Source of the DNA: 4484-232 sp964486555
GTDB taxonomy: Bacteria; Thermotogota; Thermotogae; Thermotogales; Thermotogaceae
NCBI GenBank assembly: GCA_964486555.1
Contig: CAZANP010000008.1
Span: forward strand, 1-48,984
Direction: 5' to 3'
Length of the DNA: 48,984 bases
Below, in pieces: positions 42,486-48,984 of the stretch; the first letter of the stretch is position 1; the number at the start of each line of letters is the position of its first letter. The translations under genes and the position numbers were made by a program. A model generated the notes under the pieces. It saw only the letters and a list, made by a program, of their open reading frames with translations. It was not told the DNA's origin and ran no database searches.

Positions 42486-43196
42486 ATGATAGATCTTACT
42501 GTTGAAAAGAAAGTCAATGTGGGGCTTGCTGTATTCGGGGTGATTCTTTCGCTTGTTGGAAGTCTCGTAGCCGCCAGTTCCATGGGTATGATGAGTGCCG
42601 ATTTCATGGAAAGAGGTATGCCAATGGAAATGAGCTACGAAAATATAGGATTGGTAGTATTTGGAAGTATCCTGGGATTGGTCGCAACAATTTTCCTTCT
42701 CATTGTGTACCATCAGTGGTCGAGCGTTTTGAATACGAACGTTACAAACACCATCAACATATTCGAGTATCTGAAACAGAAAGATCCTGATAAAGCCCCT
42801 GAATACGACGCTTTCCTTAAATCCTTGAGAAACATAAAGGTGCCGAGCTGGCCTTATTGGCTCTTCTTCATATCCATGTTGCTTTACTGGTTCCTTCCCT
42901 ATATAGTGATCTTCCCCATTCTATCCATCGTATTCTTCCTCATACACCTTCACAACGTTTTCGCCGTGGCGGATAAACTGCAGGAGTTGAAAGGGAAAGC
43001 TTACAGAGAATTTGGAAATCTTCCTCAGGGTATAAACACCATAAGAACGAGAAACGTCCTGATAGTACTGCTTCTCACCATAGTAACCCTAGGGATCTAC
43101 TGGATATATTTGATAATAAAGCTATCGAGCGAGATAAATTCCTTCATAGAAGTGGACAAGGTGGCAAGGCAAGCCATACTCTCAAAAGTAAGCTGA
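42486..43196 (+). CDS. DUF4234-containing membrane protein
   Basis: A 236-residue protein with about five membrane helices. The C-terminal segment RNVLIVLLLTIVTLGIYWIY core (TLGIYWIYLIIKL) is typical of DUF4234. N-terminal helices contain a Met-rich stretch (SMGMMSADFMERGMPMEM). The ATG at 42486 lies six bases after GGAGGAGGG. No function known. Confidence 0.75.
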   Translation: MIDLTVEKKVNVGLAVFGVILSLVGSLVAASSMGMMSADFMERGMPMEMSYENIGLVVFGSILGLVATIFLLIVYHQWSSVLNTNVTNTINIFEYLKQKDPDKAPEYDAFLKSLRNIKVPSWPYWLFFISMLLYWFLPYIVIFPILSIVFFLIHLHNVFAVADKLQELKGKAYREFGNLPQGINTIRTRNVLIVLLLTIVTLGIYWIYLIIKLSSEINSFIEVDKVARQAILSKVS

Positions 43197-43219
43197 AGGC
43201 TCCCAGGAAGGGAGCCTTC
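43195..43219. terminator. Hairpin between convergent genes
   Basis: A perfect 10-bp stem GAAGGCTCCC/GGGAGCCTTC around AGGAA, overlapping the stop codons of both the DUF4234 gene (plus) and the four-repeat gene (minus). No T-run on either side, so its strength as terminator is uncertain. Confidence 0.6.
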
Positions 43220-45071
43220 AAAATATCAGTTCTATCTTTACAACATTCTTCACCTTTTTTATACCTTCGATTTTCAAACTCCTATCCCATACCAGAACGA
43301 GGGGCCCTTCATCTTCGATCAACTCCCCATCTTTGTACATAGCTATTATGACACCATCTTCTTTATTCAGTTCCCTTGAATCGAGGGTTATGCTGTATCC
43401 ATCTTCAGCGATCACTTTAACTCTGTAACCTTTGAGTGCGAGCTCTTCGTTATAGGACTTTATGGAAGGATCTTGCTTGTGAGGGGCGTATTTTGGGTCA
43501 TCTGAATACGCCAAAAGCCTCCAAAGAGGTATACCTTTGTAAACATGCCCCTCGTATTCGACTTCAACACCATGACAGCTGACGCCGCTCTCCAAAGTTT
43601 GCCTGTCCAACGTGAAGTCCATGTATCCCTTTATCTCCAATGTGATATTTTTGTATTTCTTTTTCACAACTTCAACTCTTTTAACCATCCTCACTGATAA
43701 ATGCCCTTCTATCATGGGGTTATCCTCTCCAACCTTTACGATCCTGATGTAACCAGGATCCAGTGGGAGATACTCCCCGTCTTTTTTGAAAGCCAGAATC
43801 CAGTATCCATCCTTCTGATCCAAAATCTGCTTTCCACTGTACGTCATCTCGTATCCATCCATCGCTACCACTTTCAAGGTATCATCAGTACTAAGAGAAG
43901 TGTATTGATTTATAAGATCCACCAGTTTCACTCCTCCATAAACCCCTCCTCTAACACTTCCAGCGGAGGTTACATACCGTCCAGGAAGTTCCACGTAGAA
44001 TGGTGAGTTTTCCAGCTCTTTGAGTGTGAACTTATGGACTTTCCCGTTGATGACCAGTTCGAAGTAGAAAACTTCTTTTTCCACCTTCTTCGATATATCG
44101 AGTTCGATCTCAACGGGATTCTTAACCCAGAGTTTTTTGGAAGTCTCTCCAACTATCCTGAGAGGAGGTACGCCTTTTACAGGTCTCCCATCCTCGGTGT
44201 AAGCGAGGATCAACGAATCATACGCTACTTCTTTCGTGTTGAAGGTCACAGTGTACCCATCTGCTGCCGTTATGGTCACGTCGTACCCTCCATCCCACAA
44301 GGTTTTATCGAACCTGTAAGGATGTTTATCATCGGGCCCATCGACCATGGCTATTACCATCCAAAGCGGTATTCCTGTATAAACACGCTTCTTCCCCTTC
44401 ACGGTCAACTCCATGGTCTTCAGATGCTTTCCACACTTCACCAGCTTTTCCCAGTCCTTTTCCGTTATTTCATCGGTTCTCACACCTTCAAGAGTTATCT
44501 TCCATCCAGCCTTTGTTTCTTCCAGAGAACGGAAATTCTTATCCCAATTCACTACCAGGTATTTAACGTTCTTCACTAAAAGCCCCTTAACAGATGGTTT
44601 CCCTGAATAGTAATGTGAAAGCTTTTCCCCAAAGGCTTTCAGCATATCATCGTTACTGACTTCTCCATCATCGGAGAGGAATATCAAACGATTCGTTGGT
44701 TTTCCATCCTCTTCCAAAGCGAGTATTGGTGTTCCAACTGGTGTTGTACCTTGAAGCACCTGATAGGGTATCACCTTGTAGTATCCATCTTCTGCTATAA
44801 CGTAGAGAAAGTCTTTTTCCTTCATACTGCCAACAAGCTTCAGAATCTTGAGAAGGGGAACGCCTCTGTAGATATGGTATTCTCCCCAGTTTTCATCGCC
44901 CTCTTTGAACACAGGACCTTGAAACCTGACTCTTCCTTCAAGAGTACCAATCTTCAGAAGATCCTCCGTTTTTAAAGAAATAGCCAGATCACAGTTTTTC
45001 ACCAAAATCTCGTGGTCGGCTAAAATCAATACACTGAGTAATGCCAGAATGAGTACGAGAAACTTCCTCAT
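43218..45071 (-). CDS. Secreted protein of four tandem molybdopterin-binding-like domains
   Basis: A 617-residue protein with signal peptide (KFLVLILALLSVLILA). Four repeats are evident by the recurring pattern Y-x-G-(V/I)-x-L and an (A)-x-DGY strand: YRGVPLLKIL (68) with AEDGY (93); YTGIPLWMVI (231) with AADGY (269); YGGVKLVDLI (378) with AMDGY (403); YKGIPLWRLL (511) with AEDGY (555). Each is followed by an A-x(n)-DG strand and a closing VK..V-x(E) strand. This is the layout of the oxidoreductase molybdopterin-binding (sulfite-oxidase-type) fold as found in small exported proteins. Only the fourth repeat has a Cys (SGVSCHGVE, C499) where the Mo-ligating Cys is expected; the second has C213 nearby. 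The gene overlaps the solute-binding gene by four bases. Cofactor binding is unproven. Confidence 0.75.
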   Translation of the reverse strand: MRKFLVLILALLSVLILADHEILVKNCDLAISLKTEDLLKIGTLEGRVRFQGPVFKEGDENWGEYHIYRGVPLLKILKLVGSMKEKDFLYVIAEDGYYKVIPYQVLQGTTPVGTPILALEEDGKPTNRLIFLSDDGEVSNDDMLKAFGEKLSHYYSGKPSVKGLLVKNVKYLVVNWDKNFRSLEETKAGWKITLEGVRTDEITEKDWEKLVKCGKHLKTMELTVKGKKRVYTGIPLWMVIAMVDGPDDKHPYRFDKTLWDGGYDVTITAADGYTVTFNTKEVAYDSLILAYTEDGRPVKGVPPLRIVGETSKKLWVKNPVEIELDISKKVEKEVFYFELVINGKVHKFTLKELENSPFYVELPGRYVTSAGSVRGGVYGGVKLVDLINQYTSLSTDDTLKVVAMDGYEMTYSGKQILDQKDGYWILAFKKDGEYLPLDPGYIRIVKVGEDNPMIEGHLSVRMVKRVEVVKKKYKNITLEIKGYMDFTLDRQTLESGVSCHGVEVEYEGHVYKGIPLWRLLAYSDDPKYAPHKQDPSIKSYNEELALKGYRVKVIAEDGYSITLDSRELNKEDGVIIAMYKDGELIEDEGPLVLVWDRSLKIEGIKKVKNVVKIELIF

Positions 45072-46567
45072 TTTGTTCCCTCCTTCCAGATTCTGTCCAG
45101 AATTTTCTGACCTTTTTCCAAAACTTCCTCAATACTCATCTTTCCTGAGAAAACAAGCCTTAACAACTTCCACATCGTGGATTTGTAAACCCTGTACATG
45201 CGAGAAGTGGGGATTATGTAACCTATCTTGACACTTTCAAAAGCGGTTTCGAATATTTCATCCTTTTCCTTCAATGCTTCGAAAGCATCTTCGTTCACAG
45301 GAAGCTTGTAGAAATTTTCACAGAATCTTTCCTGAACGCCGACACTTATCAGATACTCTATGAGTCTTCTTGCAAGTATTGGCTCTTTCGTCTTTCTAAC
45401 GATGGAAAAACCTTTGAAGTCCAGAAGGGGAGAAATGTACTTTCCTTTTCTCTCGTTGAAAGGATAAGGAACGACAGAGAAATCAAGGTCAAGGCGCTTG
45501 AATTCGGGTATCATGAAGGACCCACCAAGGATCATACCGGCTTTTCCTCTTGCAAAGAACGAGACCATGGCGTCTCTTTCCATAGCATGCATCGTTTTCC
45601 TCTTGATGGAATCGTATACGTATGTGATGGCTTCCTTTGTCGCTTCATCATCGATTATGACCCTTCCATTTTCTTCCACGATTCTTTCCTTTCCGAAACC
45701 AAGTTGAAAAGGTATGAACCAGTATGCAGAATAAGCATTCCAGATCAGCCCGAATGTATCTTCACCGTTCAAAGAAGAAGCTATCTCCTCCATTTCAGAT
45801 AATGTCCAATCTTTTCGAGGGAAGGGGATTTTCCTCTCTCGAAATAGTTTCCTGTTGTAAAAAACCATCTGGGTGTCAAGATAGAACGGTATAGCCCATA
45901 TTCTTCCGTCCAATTCAAAGGCTTTCCAGGATTTTTCAATAAGAGCACTTTTAACATCTTTGAAGATATAATCTAGACTTTGAATCGCCTTTGCTCTTTT
46001 CAGAGAGCTTATAAAGCTTCCCTGAACCATCACAACATCTGGTAGTTTCCCACCAGCTTTCATAACCGTAAGGAGCTTTCCTTCGGTTTTTGGAACATCA
46101 ACGACTTTCACCTTTATTCCTTTATGCAACTTTTCGAAACGCTTTATCTCCTCCTTCAGCTTCTCAGTCCCTTCCCAACTGATCCAGACCTCGATCTCAC
46201 CACCTTCGATCTCATCTCCTACGATCTCGATATCCCTCAGATCCTGGAAGATCACCGTGTCCCCTCTCAAAACATCCCAGTTTTTCCCATTCCAGAGAAG
46301 GTAGAAATCCCAGAGTTTGTTTGAAACATCATCTTCGATGGTTATTTTTTCATGGTCGTTTTCCAAGGTAAGAGAGCCAATCTCTTCCATCAAAGGGAGA
46401 ATTTCGAGGAAGGATACGCCAGGTTCATTCCATTTGGGAAGGTTATAAGAAATCTTCAGGAGTTCTTCCGTTTGGAAAGATGCATACAGCTCTCCGTTGA
46501 GATGGATCCGAATTTGAGGGAAAACAAGGGACGACAGGATCAACAAGAAAAACACGTACCTTTTCAC
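45068..46567 (-). CDS. ABC solute-binding protein (family 1) with extra N-terminal domain
   Basis: A 499-residue exported protein. After the signal peptide (FFLLILSSLVFP) comes a region of about 100 residues (20-120) with TEELLKIS, PGVSFLEILPLM and DLRDIEIVG, resembling a degenerate copy of the repeats in the next gene. From 122 on it is a MalE-type binding protein (EVWISWEGTEKLKEEIKRFE, GKLPDVVMVQG, ARGKAGMILGGSF). There is no lipobox Cys. The start is a GTG at 46567, seven bases after GGGGGTGA, which is inside the riboswitch P1 stem. The ligand is unknown; sugar, peptide or a cofactor-related compound are all possible. Confidence 0.82.
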   Translation of the reverse strand: MKRYVFFLLILSSLVFPQIRIHLNGELYASFQTEELLKISYNLPKWNEPGVSFLEILPLMEEIGSLTLENDHEKITIEDDVSNKLWDFYLLWNGKNWDVLRGDTVIFQDLRDIEIVGDEIEGGEIEVWISWEGTEKLKEEIKRFEKLHKGIKVKVVDVPKTEGKLLTVMKAGGKLPDVVMVQGSFISSLKRAKAIQSLDYIFKDVKSALIEKSWKAFELDGRIWAIPFYLDTQMVFYNRKLFRERKIPFPRKDWTLSEMEEIASSLNGEDTFGLIWNAYSAYWFIPFQLGFGKERIVEENGRVIIDDEATKEAITYVYDSIKRKTMHAMERDAMVSFFARGKAGMILGGSFMIPEFKRLDLDFSVVPYPFNERKGKYISPLLDFKGFSIVRKTKEPILARRLIEYLISVGVQERFCENFYKLPVNEDAFEALKEKDEIFETAFESVKIGYIIPTSRMYRVYKSTMWKLLRLVFSGKMSIEEVLEKGQKILDRIWKEGTK

Positions 46568-46573
46568 AAAAAA

Positions 46574-46674
46574 ATCACCCCCTTTCCAAGAATGGGAGGC
46601 ACGACGGTTTCCCGTCGCACCCTACCGGCCAGACACCATGGGCATCAGCCTTTAGGTGTTCTGGCTCGGGGGTT
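46574..46674 (-). promoter_or_regulatory. Moco-type riboswitch controlling the solute-binding protein operon
   Basis: Read on the minus strand. P1 pairs CCCCC (46672-46668) with GGGGG (46582-46578). P2 pairs CCAGAACACC (46664-46655) with GGTGTCTGG (46637-46629), one bulged A. P3 is CGACGG-GAAA-CCGTCG (46617-46602). The conserved GCCTCCC (46600-46594) and GGAAAGG (46587-46581) elements and GAGCC after P1 are the hallmarks of the molybdenum-cofactor RNA; presence of P3 favours the Moco over the Tuco subtype. The binding site GGGGGTGA of the next gene is the P1 3' strand, so ligand binding should block translation. Confidence 0.85.
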
Positions 46675-46691
46675 TTCGATTTGGATACCCA

Positions 46692-47183
46692 TTAACTTTT
46701 TCTGACATCATCGAAATTCACAATTTCAAGAATATCTCCTCGAACGACCATAGCGTAAATTCCAAGTTGTGACAGTTTTTTCACGGTGTTTTCTTTCATG
46801 CTGAAACCAGCATAAATAGGGAGCAATTCAAAACCAGCGTATTCGGGCAAATATTCAAACACCATGGAAAGTTTCCTCTGGAATCTCTCCACATACTCTT
46901 CCCTGTCAGGATTTGCTTTAACCTCAACCACGAATAATTTTTTCTCTTTCACCGAAGACGCCACTATGTCGAGCTCGAGTTCATCACCGTTTTTCCTCAC
47001 AAGAAGATTCGTGTATATCCTGTCAGGTGCTATTTTAAAATGCTTTTTTATAACGATATCTATCGAAGGTGCGAAAATATCTTCAACTAGGGTACCCAAC
47101 TTGTTCGCTAAATTCCCCCACTGACGGTTCAGGTTTTCTATGTTTTTCTTTGACCAATCTTTGAACTCTCGCATCTCATTTTT
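46692..47183 (-). CDS. PD-(D/E)XK nuclease-like protein, N-terminus lost in the gap
   Basis: The frame is open into gap 3 (KNEMREF...), with an ATG at 47174 that is probably internal. 163 residues are visible. LGTLVEDIFAPSIDIVIK is followed by a restriction-endonuclease-like core: GDELELDIVAS (Asp) and LFVVEVKAN (ExK). Similar proteins (DUF3782-like) have an N-terminal coiled coil, which would lie in the gap. The function is unknown. Its stop is 20 bases before the riboswitch aptamer, so readthrough into the riboswitch transcript is possible. Confidence 0.7.
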   Translation of the reverse strand, partial: KNEMREFKDWSKKNIENLNRQWGNLANKLGTLVEDIFAPSIDIVIKKHFKIAPDRIYTNLLVRKNGDELELDIVASSVKEKKLFVVEVKANPDREEYVERFQRKLSMVFEYLPEYAGFELLPIYAGFSMKENTVKKLSQLGIYAMVVRGDILEIVNFDDVRKS

Positions 47184-47283
47184 NNNNNNNNNNNNNNNNN
47201 NNNNNNNNNNNNNNNNNNNNNNNNNNNNNNNNNNNNNNNNNNNNNNNNNNNNNNNNNNNNNNNNNNNNNNNNNNNNNNNNNNN
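47184..47283. other. Assembly gap 3 (100 N)
   Basis: Exactly 100 N. The flanks share only a few T, so sequence is missing. The gap hides the 5' ends of two divergent genes, so its true length is probably larger than 100. Confidence 0.9.
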
Positions 47284-48984
47284 TTTTACGGTAGCTGTAT
47301 CCATATCTCTGGCGTTGATCTTGAGCTCGAAAAAGTTCTCTTCGAAGCTCCTTTACCTTTCCCTTCTGGTTCCATGGGGTATTCCAATATACATAAGTGT
47401 CCCTGTATGGAGAGGGATAATCCACGGGATCGGAGGAGAGTCCATTCTGAGCGAATTTTTGAAAATACACGTTAACCTTCTGACAGATCCTGTGAAATCC
47501 TTCTTCGCAACGCTCTTTGTGAGTGTCTGGCTCAACGTTCCCATAACTACCTTTCTGATTCTTGGACAGATCAGGAACGTTCCAAAGATTTATATGGAGT
47601 CCGTGAAAATGGATGGAGGAACTTCGATCACGGCATTCTTCAGTGTTATCCTTCCAAGCATAAGATCTCAGGTTCTAACGATATCCCTTTTGAATTTCAT
47701 CAAATCCTTCAAAGAATTCACCTTGATAACTCTAATGACGGCAGGAGGGCCACCAATACCTGAGGGATTTACAGAAAGAAGCATCATCGGTGCAACGACA
47801 ACGGTTGGTATCTTCATATACGACATTTTCAAAGGTGTAGAAGACACGGGTGTTATCTTTGCAAGCTCTGCTATCGTATCAGCTGTCGTACTCTCCATCA
47901 CCATGCTATGGATTTTCTCTCTCAAGGAAAAAAAGAATTTCAAAGCCATGATCCTGGTCGTATCACTGCTTCACATCTGCTTCAGTGGAAAACAAGGTCT
48001 TGTTTTCGGGCCACTTTACCTTCTGAGTTGCCTCTTTCCGTATATATTCAAATACATCGTTTTTTCGGATCTTCTGACGATGATCACATTGACTTTCAAA
48101 AATGGATTCCTGGAATCTTTCAATTTCGCAGCCATCGTGGCGTTGCTCGTTTATTTAACATCAAGAAGAGAAACACCACTGGCTTTGAGAGGAAACTATC
48201 TGAAAATCGTATTGAAGCCCCTCGCTTTCCTTCTGGTATTCATCCAGCTTCTTCTGGCAGTTCTTCCCATCTGGAACGTGTTGTGGATGAGTTTTTCGAA
48301 GGTAAACACGGTTCTCATGGATAGACTTTTCCCGCATCCATTCACTCTCGAAAATTTCGTGAAGATCGTGAGGGACGAGAATATACCACATTATTTCTTG
48401 AACACTCTTGTTGTATCATCTGCAGCAGCACTTCTTGTTCCCATAATAGCTTTTCCGGCTTCTTACACGCTCTCAAGATCAAAGGGAAAAAGAGATGTAT
48501 TCCTGGTTTTTCTGAGTCTGATAGGAGTTTCGGGGGGGATCCATACTCTCGTTCCTCTTTTTTCCTTTTTCAAAAATTTGGGTTTGATCGATACGTACGT
48601 TCCCCTGGTTTTGATATACACAACACACTCCATGACGTTTTCGGTATACACCATGAAGAGTTTCCTGGACAATATACCGAAAGAATTGGATGATGTGGCG
48701 AAGATGGAAGGGATGAAGCTTTCAAGATACGTAATGAGAATCCTTCTTCCCCTTTCACTCCCAGTGGTTTTGACTTCTGTCATGGTATCTTTCCTCAACG
48801 CATGGAACGGTTTTTTAGTTCCCTTGATTTTCCTGATGGACGATTCAAAGTACACAATAGGTGTGAAGCTCTTCTCCTACGTTGGAACCGTGGGATCTGC
48901 CAGTCCTAAATGGAATCTCTTCGCCAGTGCATCCGTTTTGAACATGATCGTAACGACGACCATATTCTACCTTTTCAGGAAACC
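47284..48984 (+). CDS. Fused MalF-MalG-type ABC permease, open at both ends
   Basis: One frame is open from the first full codon after the gap (47285) to the end of the window, 566 codons without a stop. The first half has a MalF-like core with the EAA loop VPKIYMESVKMDGGTS...VILP. A linker and extra helices follow (about 210-330). The second half has a MalG-like core with the EAA loop IPKELDDVAKMEGMKLS...LLPLSLP. Two EAA loops in one chain mean both permease subunits are fused. It forms the membrane channel of a carbohydrate-type importer. The partner may be the solute-binding protein at 45068-46567, but orientation and the gap leave this open. Confidence 0.85.

Noticed and set aside
46574..46674. 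The leader being a cyclic-di-GMP or Tuco-type RNA
   Set aside because: The GCCTCCC and GGAAAGG strings in this order do not fit the cyclic-di-GMP aptamer, and a clear GAAA-capped P3 is present, which the Tuco variant lacks.
47150..47300. A k-mer duplication across gap 3
   Set aside because: The flanks share only a short T run; no repeat is present, so the gap is treated as real.
1..48984. CRISPR arrays, insertion sequences or prophage genes
   Set aside because: No regularly spaced repeats, transposase-like or phage-like proteins were found on either strand.

Overview
The window looks like a stretch of a draft genome of a hyperthermophilic Thermotogales bacterium, most likely Thermotoga. I infer this from the gene set: PPi-type phosphofructokinase, ThyX in place of ThyA, BamA and toga-type outer-membrane proteins, a lone FtcD-type cyclodeaminase, MreB next to flagellar ring genes, very tight gene packing with ATGA overlaps, strong GGAGG ribosome binding sites and frequent GTG/TTG starts. 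No mobile element, CRISPR array or rRNA was seen. Three runs of exactly 100 N mark scaffold joins. The first (13253-13352) is flanked by a perfect 55-base duplication and is therefore an artefact.

Layout. 1-320: tRNA-Glu with promoter and terminator. 410-12778 (minus): one nearly gapless run of 18 genes. It begins at an extended -10 promoter near 12810 with PPi-PFK, then AMMECR1 and its radical SAM partner, ApbE, a NusG-II protein and a Gx-family membrane protein (a likely flavinylation/extracytosolic electron-transfer set), Maf, RadC, an HD hydrolase, DeoC, an FtcD-like cyclodeaminase, Tgt, an outer-membrane protein, MscS, acylphosphatase and a ferredoxin-domain aldo/keto reductase, and ends in a HEPN/MNT pair. 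12853-14632 (plus): a PfkB-type kinase (split by the false gap) and a DUF1385 membrane protein. 14528-18790 (minus): WecA/TagO-type and FlaA1/CapD-type polysaccharide enzymes and an HD-domain dNTPase-like protein. 18859-22497 (plus): a long RecJ, an extended RuvX-like protein and tRNA-Arg. 22570-29001 (plus): mreB and flgF-flgG-flgA-flgH-flgI-flgJ, ending in a second AmrS-like radical SAM protein. 29111-30022 (plus): cold-shock protein, L31 and an S1-domain protein.

30023-39338 (minus): a ten-gene housekeeping and envelope run: esterase-like hydrolase, thyX, bamA, cysteine desulfurase, yicC, remA, gmk, rpoZ, coaBC and an L,D-transpeptidase. 39404-43196 (mostly plus): a CaCA cation exchanger, a small minus-strand ORF, tRNA-Met(CAT), a YhcC-type radical SAM protein cut by gap 2, a DUF72 protein and a DUF4234 membrane protein.

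43218-48984 is the most unusual part. On the minus strand a leader with all hallmarks of the molybdenum-cofactor (Moco) riboswitch sits directly over the ribosome binding site of an ABC-type solute-binding protein. That protein carries an extra N-terminal domain. It is followed, with a 4-base overlap, by a secreted 617-residue protein made of four tandem repeats resembling the sulfite-oxidase-type molybdopterin-binding fold. Upstream lie a PD-(D/E)XK-like protein and, across gap 3 on the plus strand, a single ORF encoding a MalF-like and a MalG-like permease in one chain. The regulator class and the repeat family independently point to molybdopterin or tungstopterin. This could be an undescribed cofactor-linked exported system, but its function is inference.
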